DNA from: a virus
IMG/VR virus record: IMGVR_UViG_3300020470_003436
Span: 1-64,000 of that record
Strand: one strand, 5' to 3'
DNA length: 64,000 nucleotides
Shown here: in pieces, positions 44,864 through 53,615 of the stretch
Layout: each line of letters opens with the position of its first letter
Numbering within the stretch: the stretch's first letter is position 1
Program-made: the position numbers and the translations under genes
Notes under the pieces: generated by a model
What the model saw: the letters and a program-made list of their open reading frames with translations, nothing else
What the model was told of the DNA's origin: nothing
The model's database searches: none

Positions 44864-45343
44864 ATGGCAGACAATACAGTACAGATAACAGAAATAGCAG
44901 GTAACTCTGTAACGGCTACAGACATTATTAATGCTGTTACCGTTACGGACACAACAGAAAATAGTGTTTCTGTAGTTGCGGCCACGTTTGTGAATGACGC
45001 TGGGGCTAGTTCAAAGATTTATTATGGAACCACCACGCCGAGCGCTTCAATTGGAACTACAGGAGATTTTTGGATACGTACTGACACAGGAGAACTGTAT
45101 GGCCCTAAAACTGGGTCGGGTTGGCCTGCTTCTTCTTTACCTTTAATACCGAAAAGGCATACGCATACTCAGTCAAGTGCGGCTACGACTTGGACTGTTT
45201 CGCACACATTAAGTGGGTATCCATCTGTTACGGTAGTGGATAGTGCCGGTACAGTTGTGATAGGTACGGTAAAATATGATAGTACTTCACAAATTACAAT
45301 AACTTTTGAGTCTGCTTTTTCAGGAAAAGCATACTTAACCTAG
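44864..45343 (+). CDS. short tail fibre/adaptor protein
   Basis: 159 residues. Contains GDFWIRTDTGELYGPKTGSG, a common phage-fibre joint, and a C-terminal beta domain (THTQSSAATTWTVSHTLSGY, PSVTVVDSAGTVVIGTVKYD) seen at the ends of many tail proteins. Belongs to the second fibre run and precedes the long repeat fibre by 13 bases. Confidence 0.7.
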   Translation: MADNTVQITEIAGNSVTATDIINAVTVTDTTENSVSVVAATFVNDAGASSKIYYGTTTPSASIGTTGDFWIRTDTGELYGPKTGSGWPASSLPLIPKRHTHTQSSAATTWTVSHTLSGYPSVTVVDSAGTVVIGTVKYDSTSQITITFESAFSGKAYLT

Positions 45344-45356
45344 TAGGAGAATACTA

Positions 45357-48086
45357 ATGGCACAGAAATTTTTAGTAAATCTGGATCTCAATAAAAATGA
45401 GCTTCAGAATGCTAAAGTACAGAACCTTGGGACTGCCCCCGGATCTCCTACTGCTGGCCAGATTTATTATGACTCTGGAGACAACGAACTTTATGTTTAT
45501 AATGGTTCAGGGTGGGTAAGTTTACAAGCTGTAGGTGATATTACTGGAGTTACTGCGGGAACTGGTTTGTCTGGTGGCGGAACCTCTGGTACGGTCACTG
45601 TTAACTTTGCGCCTACTGGCCTTTCTACTGCTACAGTTGCATCTGATGATAAAGTAATTATTGCAGATACGGACGACAGCGACACTCCAAAAACTGTTAC
45701 GGCTGCTGCTATTGCGGCTTTAGCCCCACAGGGTGACATAACAGGAGTCACTGCTGGCACTAATCTTAATGGTGGAGGATCGTCTGGAGCGATTACCCTT
45801 AACGTGGACGCTTCACCTTCTTTCACGTCTGCTACTTTTTCTGCGGCGTCGCCTCTTGTCTTTGAGGGAGCCACGGCAGATTCATACGAAACAACTTTCG
45901 CTATAACTGATCCGACTGCTGACCGAACAATAACTTTCCCGAACTCTTCAGGAACTGTAGCGTTTACCTCCAGCGATATTACTGGAAACGCTGCTACTGC
46001 TACAGCTTTAGCAACTGCCAGAAATATTGGCGGTGTTTCTTTTGATGGAACAGCAAATATAGATCTTCCGGGTGTTAATTCATCTGGTAACCAAAACACT
46101 TCAGGAAACGCTGCAACGGCCACAGCTTTGGCCACAGCTAGAACTATCGGTGGTGTAAGTTTTGATGGTTCTGCAAACATTGACCTGCCCGGAGTTAACT
46201 CTGCAGGTAACCAGAACACTACTGGAAATGCTGCCACCGCTACCGCACTTGCAACAGCAAGGGCAATTAACGGTGTAGACTTTGATGGAACTGCAGCAAT
46301 CACTGTTACGGCCGCTGCTGGAACGTTAACAGGAAATACCCTTAAATCATCTGTAACTGCTTCATCGCTTACTAGTGTTGGAACTCTTACATCTTTAACG
46401 ACCAGTGGTACTTTAACTGTTGGTTCAGATGGTTCAGGCGCTGACGTTACTTTCCATTCAGCCACATCAGGAGACAGCTTCCTTTGGGACGCTTCAGAAG
46501 AAAAACTTGTAATTACAGGTACCAATGGAGCAAACGCCCTTGAGGTCGCTGACGGAAACGTTGACATATCTGACAACTTGACTGTAGATGGCACAGCTAC
46601 TGTAGGTGGCTTGCTAACCGCTAATGGTGGAATAACAATTCAAGCTACTGACACGTTTACTTTTGATAGCGTTGCCCTTACGACAGTTCAAACATCTGGT
46701 GAATCTTTTGCCGATAACGACACGTCGTTAATGACTTCAGCAGCTATAGATGACAGAATTAACGCTCATGGTGTAACCTCACTTACTGGAACCGCTAATG
46801 AGGTTGAGGTTTCTGCTTCAACTGGTGCGATAACTGTTGGATTACCAAATGATGTTACCATTTCTGGTGACCTTACAGTTAACGGAGACACAACTACAGT
46901 AAATACTGCTACGTTGTCAGTTGAAGACCCATTGATTAAACTCGCTAAAGGAAATAGTGGCGCTGACTCAGTAGACATTGGTTTCTATGGTCTATACGAC
47001 ACAAGCGGTTCACAAGACCTTTACGCTGGTCTTTTCCGTGACGCTAATGACAGTGGTAAGTTTAAACTATTTAAAGACCTACAGGCAGAGCCAACAACTA
47101 CTGTTAATACTAGTGGTACTGGATATGCCGCTGCAACACTTGTGGTTGGGACCCTTGAAGGTGCAGTAACTGGTGATGTAACTGGTAATGCTGACACTGC
47201 AACAACTGCCACGAACGTTACAGCTAGCGCAAATAACTCAGGTAACGAAACAGTATACTTAACTTTTGTTGATGGGGCTACTGGAGCGCAAGGCATTGAA
47301 ACAGACACAGGACTCAACTACAACCCAAGCACTGGAATGCTCACAACTACTGGCGTTACCGCTGCTTTAACTGGTAATGCTTCTACTGCTACCGCTCTCG
47401 CAACAGCGAGAAACATTGGTGGTGTATCATTTGACGGTACAGGAAACATTGACCTTCCGGGTGTAAACTCTGCAGGTAATCAAAATACTACTGGAAATGC
47501 GGCAACGGCTACAGCGTTGGCTACTGCTAGAACAATAGGTGGCGTTTCATTTGACGGTAGTGCCAATATTGATCTTCCGGGTGTGAACTCTGCTGGTAAC
47601 CAAAACACAACTGGAAATGCCGCTACAGCCACGGCTTTGGCAACTGCTAGAGCTATTAACGGCGTTGATTTTGATGGCACAGCAGCTATTACAGTTACTG
47701 CTGCTGCAGGGACTTTGACTGGAACTGAGTTAAAGTCTACTGTTGTTACTTCTTCACTTACTGAAGTTGGAACAATCGCCACTGGTACATGGGCGGCGAC
47801 AGATGTCGCTGTTGCCCACGGTGGTACTGGCGCTTCAACTGCCGCTGCTGCTCGTTCTAATTTAGGTGCCACAACTAAGGTCACTGGAACTATTGGTGAT
47901 GGGTCTGCTACAGCTATTGCTGTAACCCACAGCTTGGGAACTAATGATGTTATCTGTGAAGTGTATGATGCGTCTAGCTTAGAAACTGTGGTTTGTGAGG
48001 TGGATCGCACCAGCACTAATGCTGTTACGTTCACGTTCGCTTCTGCACCTGCTAACAACGCATATAAGGTCGTAATTATCGGTTAA
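45357..48086 (+). CDS. long tail fibre with IGGVSFDG repeats
   Basis: 909 residues. The N-terminal adaptor is KFLVNLDLNKNELQNAKVQN followed by SPTAGQIYYDSGDNELYVYN. Two blocks of a roughly 33-residue repeat (GNAATATALATARNIGGVSF, then DGTANIDLPGVNS) at about residues 203-320 and 672-785 are separated by a beta-rich middle with VNGDTTTVNTATLSVEDPLI. The C-terminus (AVTHSLGTNDVICEVYDASS) resembles the end domain of other fibres. Repeats of this kind form long trimeric shafts. Confidence 0.8.
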   Translation: MAQKFLVNLDLNKNELQNAKVQNLGTAPGSPTAGQIYYDSGDNELYVYNGSGWVSLQAVGDITGVTAGTGLSGGGTSGTVTVNFAPTGLSTATVASDDKVIIADTDDSDTPKTVTAAAIAALAPQGDITGVTAGTNLNGGGSSGAITLNVDASPSFTSATFSAASPLVFEGATADSYETTFAITDPTADRTITFPNSSGTVAFTSSDITGNAATATALATARNIGGVSFDGTANIDLPGVNSSGNQNTSGNAATATALATARTIGGVSFDGSANIDLPGVNSAGNQNTTGNAATATALATARAINGVDFDGTAAITVTAAAGTLTGNTLKSSVTASSLTSVGTLTSLTTSGTLTVGSDGSGADVTFHSATSGDSFLWDASEEKLVITGTNGANALEVADGNVDISDNLTVDGTATVGGLLTANGGITIQATDTFTFDSVALTTVQTSGESFADNDTSLMTSAAIDDRINAHGVTSLTGTANEVEVSASTGAITVGLPNDVTISGDLTVNGDTTTVNTATLSVEDPLIKLAKGNSGADSVDIGFYGLYDTSGSQDLYAGLFRDANDSGKFKLFKDLQAEPTTTVNTSGTGYAAATLVVGTLEGAVTGDVTGNADTATTATNVTASANNSGNETVYLTFVDGATGAQGIETDTGLNYNPSTGMLTTTGVTAALTGNASTATALATARNIGGVSFDGTGNIDLPGVNSAGNQNTTGNAATATALATARTIGGVSFDGSANIDLPGVNSAGNQNTTGNAATATALATARAINGVDFDGTAAITVTAAAGTLTGTELKSTVVTSSLTEVGTIATGTWAATDVAVAHGGTGASTAAAARSNLGATTKVTGTIGDGSATAIAVTHSLGTNDVICEVYDASSLETVVCEVDRTSTNAVTFTFASAPANNAYKVVIIG

Positions 48087-48110
48087 CGTTGCTGCCATTT
48101 GCATACCGTT

Positions 48111-48144
48111 AAGGGGTGAGGTCAATGATTTGGCTTCACCCCTT
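48111..48144 (+). other. hairpin between two fibre genes
   Basis: A nine-base-pair stem AAGGGGTGA/TCACCCCTT (48111-48119 with 48136-48144) has a 16-base loop and no T run after it. A TATAAT (48149-48154) follows at once with a poor -35. It may be a partial terminator or an operator for the following gene. Confidence 0.4.
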
Positions 48145-48193
48145 GTGCTATAATATGAGAAGAAGTTAGTTTTTACCCAAGGAACCCTATAAC

Positions 48194-51121
48194 ATGGCTA
48201 GAGATTTTTTATCAGAAGTAGATTTTAAGAGCAGTGTTACTTTGACGAGCACTGATGATGGTTCTGCGGCTGCTCCTGAACTTAAGCTTTATCGGAATAG
48301 TGCTAGTCCTGCTGATGCTGATTATATAGGTCAGATAAAGTTTCAGGGTGAGAATGATAACGATCAAAAAGTTGTTTACGCTAAGATAACTGGTAAGATT
48401 GGTGACGCTTCTGATACTTCTGAAGATGGTATCATTGAGATTGCTCATCAAAAAGCTGGTTCAAATAATATTTCTGCTCGTTTTACGTCTGACGCACTTA
48501 AGTTGATAAACGGCACTGGTTTGGAAGTCGCTGACGGGCTGCTGACTCTTGGTAGCACAGCGGTCACTTCAACTGCTGCTGAGCTTAACATTCTTGACGG
48601 GGTAACTTCAACCACTGCTGAACTTAACATTTTAGATGGTGTTACTGCCTCTACTGCTGAACTAAATATTCTTGATGGGGTAACTTCTACGGCATCAGAA
48701 CTAAATCTGGTTGATGGTATTACCGCTGGAACAGTGTCAGCATCTTTAGCAGTAATTGCAGACAGCAACAAAGATGTCACTGGATTCAGAAATGTGACAT
48801 TGACAGGGGAGTTAGACGCAGCCACCCTAGACATATCAGGGAATGCTGACATTGATGGCACAACCAACCTTGACGATGTTGATATTGACGGAACCGTACA
48901 AATAGATGGTGCTGTAACTGTAGGTGTTGATGACACTGGTGTAGACGTTAAATTCTTTGGCGCTACTTCTGGTAAGTACATGTTGTGGGATGAGTCAGCA
49001 GACAGCTTAATTGTTAAAGATACTGTAGACGCAGTTAATTTCAAAGTTAATGGTGGTCAAGGCTCCGACGGACAAGTTTTAACTTCAACAGGAAGCGGAG
49101 TGGCTTGGGAAAACGCTACTGGTGGTGGAGGATCACCGGGTGGTTCAAACACACAGATTCAGTTTAATAACAGTGGTTCTTTTGGTGGATCTTCAAACCT
49201 TACCTTTGATGGTACTAATTTAACTTTGGCTGGCGATGCGACTATCGGAGATACGCTGATACTGACTGGAAACGCTGTATCTCATATAAGCAACAATGAT
49301 AGCGCCAATCGGGAGATACTTCAGTTGCGAGGCAAAACTGCTCTTAGCGATAGTGCTGGTATAAATATTTACGGCGCTGGTGACAGTACCCATGCTGGCA
49401 AAATTAAAGTGTGGACAAATAATACCGATCGGTTTACTCTTGATAACTCTGGAGGTTTTCAACTAAACGGAACTGTAACGGTTGGCGTTGATGACACGGG
49501 CCACGATGTTAAGTTTTTTGGTGCTACTTCTGGTAAGTATATGTTATGGGACGAGAGTATTGATACTGCTGTGGTTGAGGGCAAGGTTGCTATTGGGCAT
49601 ACTACTGCTATGCGTGAACTTGATGTTAAGTCAGACATTATGATCCATCACCCTGACCTTGACCATGCGTGGCTTTGGTCAATTGACACTGACGGCAATA
49701 ACGAATGGTGGTATCAAAGCACTTATTCTGGTGGTGATAGTGGTTGGGGTCAGAGACTCAATATGAGTCCAGATGGTGATATGACTCTTTCAAATGGTGC
49801 TCTTTTTGCTACTGCTAAAATACAGACAGGGCAAAGCTCGTGGACTCAAGAACCTTGGGCTGCTTCAACGATTTCTTTAGGCGATTATGGCTCAATAGGT
49901 ACTCAGGGTTCTTACAGGACATACATGTCTTGGAACTATGAGCGTGGAACTGACAGCAACTTTCACCACTTAGATGTTAATAGTTATCCCCAAGCAGGAC
50001 ACGTTGCTATTGGCAACACTGGTATTTTGTTTGGGTTTGATGATGATTTTGAAACAACCCACACAAGCAATCCGACTACAAGGGCTTTGGTTACTTCGCA
50101 AGGTCTTGGGGTTGGAGATGGTTCTGGCAGTTCGCCTTCTATATTCTTTACAGGCGATACGGACTCTGGCTTTTATCTTAGTGGTTCTGGTTTATCTGTT
50201 ACTACTGCTGGTAGCCAACGTGCTTGGTGGTCTACCGCTGGTCGCTTACATTTAGCGCAAATAGATGATGTTGATGGTGATGCTGTTTCAGGTTCGTTAA
50301 TTATTGGGGGCGACGGTACAGGTTCACATCTTGCTTTTGATAATAATGAAATACAGGCTAAGAGCAGTGCCACAGCAGGATCTACTTTGTACGTTAACAT
50401 GGAAGGCGGTACTGTAAAGACAAAAGGTGAGCTTCATGTTCATCACAGTGGTATCGCTATGACTATTCAAGATACCTCTAATGATACTGGTTCTTATATT
50501 CAGTTTACCGATACAGACGGTGACCAACTTGCTTATATTGGTTGCCCAAACAACGACGATATTCACATTAAAAACACAAACACTTCTGGATACATATATG
50601 TTGGCGTTACTGGCGCTACTAGTGGTTATTGTGCTTACTGGACCAATACTGGGGATTTCTTACCGTACAACAATGTCCAACACAATCTTGGTGCTAGTGG
50701 TGTCGCTTGGGAGCATTTTTACTTAGGGCAAGGTAACACGTTCTCATCGGGTGGCTATTGGACCCTACGATCAAGAGACTCCGATAGGCAAGTTATGGAG
50801 TACACGTCTAGTGAGCGCTTTAAAAAAGACATTGTAGACCTACCGTTAAGCGAAGCGTATCAGGTTCTTAATGCTCGCCCTATAAAGTTTAGGGGAGCTG
50901 ATGACGATTCTTCCGTTCCTCTTGAAGCAGGTCTTTCTGCTGAGAGTTTACATAACGCTGGATATGAATATGCGGTAAGGTACGACGAAGGACATTGGGG
51001 CGAAACACCTAGATCAATTTATTATGATCAATTAACTGCCCCCTTAATAAAAATTTGCAAAGATCAAAAAGATCGTATAGAATCTTTAGAGGCAAAAGTT
51101 GCCGCATTAGAGTCAGCTTAA
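48194..51121 (+). CDS. tail spike/fibre with S74 self-cleaving chaperone
   Basis: 975 residues. Four copies of the TSTTAELNILDGV repeat (about residues 120-180) and a following 70-residue segment (GTVSASLAVIADSNKDVTGF, RNVTLTGELDAATLDISGN) match the spike at 26799. Two copies of a VGVDDTG-DVKFFGATSGKYM unit occur at about 235 and 432. The C-terminus is an S74 chaperone: S873 and K878 (SSERFKKDIVDLPLSEAYQV), RYDEGHWGETPRSIYYDQL and a terminal coiled coil. After trimer folding the chaperone is cut off. Preceded by AAGGA. Confidence 0.85.
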   Translation: MARDFLSEVDFKSSVTLTSTDDGSAAAPELKLYRNSASPADADYIGQIKFQGENDNDQKVVYAKITGKIGDASDTSEDGIIEIAHQKAGSNNISARFTSDALKLINGTGLEVADGLLTLGSTAVTSTAAELNILDGVTSTTAELNILDGVTASTAELNILDGVTSTASELNLVDGITAGTVSASLAVIADSNKDVTGFRNVTLTGELDAATLDISGNADIDGTTNLDDVDIDGTVQIDGAVTVGVDDTGVDVKFFGATSGKYMLWDESADSLIVKDTVDAVNFKVNGGQGSDGQVLTSTGSGVAWENATGGGGSPGGSNTQIQFNNSGSFGGSSNLTFDGTNLTLAGDATIGDTLILTGNAVSHISNNDSANREILQLRGKTALSDSAGINIYGAGDSTHAGKIKVWTNNTDRFTLDNSGGFQLNGTVTVGVDDTGHDVKFFGATSGKYMLWDESIDTAVVEGKVAIGHTTAMRELDVKSDIMIHHPDLDHAWLWSIDTDGNNEWWYQSTYSGGDSGWGQRLNMSPDGDMTLSNGALFATAKIQTGQSSWTQEPWAASTISLGDYGSIGTQGSYRTYMSWNYERGTDSNFHHLDVNSYPQAGHVAIGNTGILFGFDDDFETTHTSNPTTRALVTSQGLGVGDGSGSSPSIFFTGDTDSGFYLSGSGLSVTTAGSQRAWWSTAGRLHLAQIDDVDGDAVSGSLIIGGDGTGSHLAFDNNEIQAKSSATAGSTLYVNMEGGTVKTKGELHVHHSGIAMTIQDTSNDTGSYIQFTDTDGDQLAYIGCPNNDDIHIKNTNTSGYIYVGVTGATSGYCAYWTNTGDFLPYNNVQHNLGASGVAWEHFYLGQGNTFSSGGYWTLRSRDSDRQVMEYTSSERFKKDIVDLPLSEAYQVLNARPIKFRGADDDSSVPLEAGLSAESLHNAGYEYAVRYDEGHWGETPRSIYYDQLTAPLIKICKDQKDRIESLEAKVAALESA

Positions 51122-51131
51122 GGAGAGTAAA

Positions 51132-51374
51132 GTGGCTTTTCATTCATCAGTAACAGATTTAGACGCAGAATGCGCACAAGTTTATACATATATTGTTGCT
51201 AAAAACGTAGACAGCCTTAAAACAGCGTTACCTACTTTTAAAACAAATATAGAGAACTTGCAAGCAAACATGGCTAGCCTAGACGCAGAAAGCAAAGAAA
51301 GGGCTAGAGTTATATTGACCCCTTGCATAGCGAACTATACAATGGGCTACAATTTGGTTAATCCGCCTGCTTAA
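51132..51374 (+). CDS. small helical protein after the tail spike
   Basis: 80 residues, GTG start after GGAGAG. Mostly helical (SVTDLDAECAQVYTYIVAKN, KTALPTFKTNIENLQANMAS). Not recognised. Ten bases after the spike stop, so co-transcribed; its end overlaps by four bases the 3' end of the convergent gene on the other strand. Confidence 0.65.
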   Translation: MAFHSSVTDLDAECAQVYTYIVAKNVDSLKTALPTFKTNIENLQANMASLDAESKERARVILTPCIANYTMGYNLVNPPA

Positions 51375-51586
51375 AGAAAATCTTTTACAGGTTCAATGAT
51401 TTGAGGGCTTGGACTGGGTGTAAGTTCTTTAACCCATTCTCCAAACGTTTGAGTGATATTTCTTAAGTGTTCTCCCTCTGAATCAAACGCATCTAGAACT
51501 AAATGTGTGTCAGTTATAAACACTTGTAGTTTAGTTCCGTCTTCTGCGCCACAGACGAACACGTGTGCGCCCTCATTGTTGTCCAT
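51371..51586 (-). CDS. small beta-rich protein on the minus strand
   Basis: 71 residues (MDNNEGAHVFVCGAEDGTKL at the start; TQTFGEWVKELTPSP near the end). The only minus-strand gene in the first 58 kb. Its ATG at 51586 lies six bases after a TATAAT box with TTGCTT 17 bases further, matching the leaderless pattern of the plus-strand genes; this supports this start rather than the ATG six bases upstream. Function unknown. Confidence 0.65.
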   Translation of the reverse strand: MDNNEGAHVFVCGAEDGTKLQVFITDTHLVLDAFDSEGEHLRNITQTFGEWVKELTPSPSPQIIEPVKDFL

Positions 51587-51592
51587 ATTCAT

Positions 51593-51621
51593 ATTATACT
51601 TGTTTCTTGCATTGAAAGCAA
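51593..51621 (-). promoter_or_regulatory. leaderless minus-strand promoter
   Basis: Read on the minus strand: TTGCTT (51621-51616), 17 bases, TATAAT (51598-51593), six bases, ATG at 51586. It overlaps the plus-strand promoter at 51607-51635. Confidence 0.65.
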
Positions 51622-51635
51622 ATTTGTGGTATCAT
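51607..51635 (+). promoter_or_regulatory. plus-strand promoter overlapping the divergent one
   Basis: TTGCAT (51607-51612), 17 bases, TATCAT (51630-51635). A leader of about 75 bases precedes the gene at 51716. Both promoters cannot be filled by polymerase at once. Confidence 0.55.
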
Positions 51636-51715
51636 ATGGAAAGAAAAGAGGGAGTTTTTCCTCCTTTCATTTACTATCACGATTTATCAATTTATATGAA
51701 GGTAAGGTAAAACTT

Positions 51716-52093
51716 ATGTCAAGTTCAGGTATAATTGGCGACCAGATGTTTACGTTGCAACACAAAGGCAACCTAACAACTGGTGTCAAAGAACAGATTA
51801 GAATGCCTTTTGCTGGTGAAATTACTTTTGTGACAGCGGCGCTTACTACAGCTCCTGCTGGATCAACTGCTATATTTGACCTTAACAAAAACGGCACGAC
51901 AATGTACACGACTCAAGGTAACCGTCCTACGATAGCAGCAGCAGCTACTTCGGTAACAGCTTCTCTTCCAGACGTTAAAACTTGGGCCGCAGGTGACAGG
52001 CTTGCAATAGAGGTTGACCAAAAAGGGTCAGGCACTGCAGGCGCTAACCTCACAGTTTGTATCGGCTACGTAGGCAACGACGCCGTAGCGTAA
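51716..52093 (+). CDS. small structural protein, first of a tandem pair
   Basis: 125 residues from the ATG at 51716, which follows AAGGTAAGG; the frame is open further upstream without a ribosome site. It is beta-rich (EQIRMPFAGEITFVTAALTT, STAIFDLNKNGTTMYTTQGN, DVKTWAAGDRLAIEVDQKGS). The next gene is a clear paralogue. Size and composition suggest a decoration or fibre head domain exposed on the virion; no family is claimed. Confidence 0.7.
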   Translation: MSSSGIIGDQMFTLQHKGNLTTGVKEQIRMPFAGEITFVTAALTTAPAGSTAIFDLNKNGTTMYTTQGNRPTIAAAATSVTASLPDVKTWAAGDRLAIEVDQKGSGTAGANLTVCIGYVGNDAVA

Positions 52094-52119
52094 CCTAACA
52101 GAAAGATTGAGGTTTAATT

Positions 52120-52500
52120 ATGTCAAGTTCAGGAATAATAGGCGACCAATTGTTTCACTATCACATTAAAGGTGATTTGAACACAACAAGTGGTAAGCAA
52201 GCTATTCGGATGCCTTTTGCAGGCGAAATTACATTTGTAACAGCAGCTGTAGTAACAGCTCCTACTGGTTCAACTGCAATTTTTGACCTACACAAAAATG
52301 GCACCACCATGTACACAACTCAAGGAAATCGTCCTACGATAGCCGCTGGCTCCACTTATGTGACAGCTACGCTACCTGACGTTAAGACTTGGGCTGCGGG
52401 CGACATACTTCAACTAGAAGTAGATCAGAAAGGTTCAAGCGCCGATGGTGCCGATCTTTCAGTTGTCGTCGGTTATGTAGGCAATACTGCCACAGCGTAA
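52120..52500 (+). CDS. small structural protein, second of a tandem pair
   Basis: 126 residues, a duplicate of the upstream gene: both start MSSSGIIGDQ and share IRMPFAGEITFVTA, GSTAIFDL-KNGTTMYTTQG and DVKTWAAGD. Differences cluster in residues 11-28 and in the loops, as in exposed variable surfaces. A strong terminator follows and ends the structural block. Confidence 0.7.
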   Translation: MSSSGIIGDQLFHYHIKGDLNTTSGKQAIRMPFAGEITFVTAAVVTAPTGSTAIFDLHKNGTTMYTTQGNRPTIAAGSTYVTATLPDVKTWAAGDILQLEVDQKGSSADGADLSVVVGYVGNTATA

Positions 52501-52524
52501 CATTAATCTGTAAAGATTTACTTA

Positions 52525-52555
52525 AACCCCATCGTCTTCGGGCGGTGGGGTTTTT
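52525..52555 (+). terminator. strong terminator at the end of the structural block
   Basis: A 12-bp stem (52525-52536 with 52541-52552, two G-U pairs) closes a TTCG tetraloop, followed by T run 52551-52555. Confidence 0.88.
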
Positions 52556-52568
52556 GCTATGATATGGC

Positions 52569-52597
52569 TTGCCTGAGGCGTGTAAATGTGATACACT
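52569..52597 (+). promoter_or_regulatory. leaderless promoter of thioredoxin
   Basis: TTGCCT (52569-52574), 17 bases, TACACT (52592-52597), six bases, ATG at 52604. Confidence 0.65.
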
Positions 52598-52603
52598 AGA
52601 GTC

Positions 52604-53023
52604 ATGGATTCTAAATACTCACGCATTGAAAGTTCGGTAAAACGTGTTTATCTGGATGACGGGTTCGCCCTTCCTTTAGATGAAAAGTCGTTTGATCAGG
52701 AAATAAGCACTTCTTCTGTGCCTGTTTTGGTTGATTTTTGGGCTAGCTGGTGTGGACCCTGTGAGTTTCAAGCCCCCATTCTTGACGAACTTGCCGCTAA
52801 GCACGCTGGTGCGTTAAAAGTTCGTAAAGTAGATGTAGAAAAAGAACCGTTTTTAGCCAATAGGTTTGATTTAACTGGAATTCCTTCCATGTTATTGTTC
52901 GTAAATGGGGAAGTTAAGGAAACTTTGGTAGGGGCTAGACCTTTAGAGATGTTAGAGAAAGATTTAGGGTCTTATTTGAGTATAGAAACAAAAGAAGCTA
53001 ACCATGACGAACACGTGGGATGA
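52604..53023 (+). CDS. thioredoxin
   Basis: 139 residues, about 30 longer than a typical thioredoxin because of an N-terminal extension. The active site WCGPC has C50 and C53, within VPVLVDFWASWCGPCEFQAP; the cis-Pro loop is TGIPSMLLFVNGE. It passes electrons to target disulfides in the cytoplasm; the phage ribonucleotide reductase and the peroxiredoxin at 54.2 kb are natural partners. First gene of a redox cluster. Confidence 0.92.
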   Translation: MDSKYSRIESSVKRVYLDDGFALPLDEKSFDQEISTSSVPVLVDFWASWCGPCEFQAPILDELAAKHAGALKVRKVDVEKEPFLANRFDLTGIPSMLLFVNGEVKETLVGARPLEMLEKDLGSYLSIETKEANHDEHVG

Positions 53024-53138
53024 TTTACCTATTGAAATGATGGGCGAAAGACCCGAATTATTTATAAAGAAAGAGAGGCGTGATGCAACCGAAAATGAAA
53101 ACCATCTCCAAACGCCTCGCCCCCTACAAGATAATTAA
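53004..53138 (+). CDS. 44-residue overlapping small ORF
   Basis: ATG at 53004, inside the end of the thioredoxin gene, opens 44 codons (MTNTWDDLPIEMMGERPELF at the start, then charged). It overlaps the next gene by 56 bases. Ribosome-binding sequence is weak (AAAGAAGC). The gap it fills would otherwise be empty between coupled genes, but the long overlap keeps confidence low. Confidence 0.35.
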   Translation: MTNTWDDLPIEMMGERPELFIKKERRDATENENHLQTPRPLQDN

Positions 53139-53331
53139 TAAGTTTACGCTGCATCCTCACTTGAATGGGATGACGTATATACAACATTTTGCTTTTTCCA
53201 CTAGACTCGGCTTAAGGCTTGGTAGACTAGTGTTTGTGGCCATCACTCATGCTATATTTCCATGGATTTGGAAAAGAGAGGTGTCCACTACTATAAACAG
53301 TTTATCTAGAGGATTTAGGGTGAAGCGTTAA
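53083..53331 (+). CDS. DUF6356-like small membrane-associated protein
   Basis: 82 residues from the ATG at 53083 after GAGAGG. The pattern FTLHPHLNGMTYIQHFAFST, then LGRLVFVAITHAIFPWIWKR and STTINSL, resembles the DUF6356 family as I remember it (HP...Y..H..., a hydrophobic helix with HA-x-x-P). One hydrophobic segment at about 45-65. It is directly followed by the ferredoxin gene, so it could have a role in an electron-transfer reaction; inference. Confidence 0.55.
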   Translation: MQPKMKTISKRLAPYKIINKFTLHPHLNGMTYIQHFAFSTRLGLRLGRLVFVAITHAIFPWIWKREVSTTINSLSRGFRVKR

Positions 53332-53610
53332 ATGTCAATTAAAGTTTGGATTGATCAAGATTTATGTACTGGTGATGGTCTTTGTGCCGAGATTTGTCCC
53401 CAGATTTTTGAGATGGCTGACGATGGTTTAGCCTATGTCAAGGAAGAATCATGGCCTACAATATACTCAAAAGATGGAAAAACTGCCCAAAATGAACCTA
53501 TTTTACAAATGGCTGAGGGAACAGCGGATGTTCCAGAAGAATTACTTGAAGCTGTAGTGGAATCAGCAGAGGAATGTCCGGGAGAATGCATCTTTATTGA
53601 TGTAGAATAG
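53332..53610 (+). CDS. ferredoxin, single 3Fe-4S type cluster
   Basis: 92 residues. Cysteines C12-x5-C18-x3-C22-P and C82-P fit the [3Fe-4S] (or convertible 4Fe-4S) ferredoxins common in Actinobacteria, where they feed cytochrome P450s and other oxygenases. The N-terminus IKVWIDQDLCTGDGLCAEIC is typical. A central insertion (KEESWPTIYSKDGKTAQNEP) makes it longer than the usual 65-70 residues. No P450 or reductase is visible here, so it would use host partners. It starts one base after the previous stop. Confidence 0.9.
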   Translation: MSIKVWIDQDLCTGDGLCAEICPQIFEMADDGLAYVKEESWPTIYSKDGKTAQNEPILQMAEGTADVPEELLEAVVESAEECPGECIFIDVE

Positions 53611-53615
53611 GTCTT

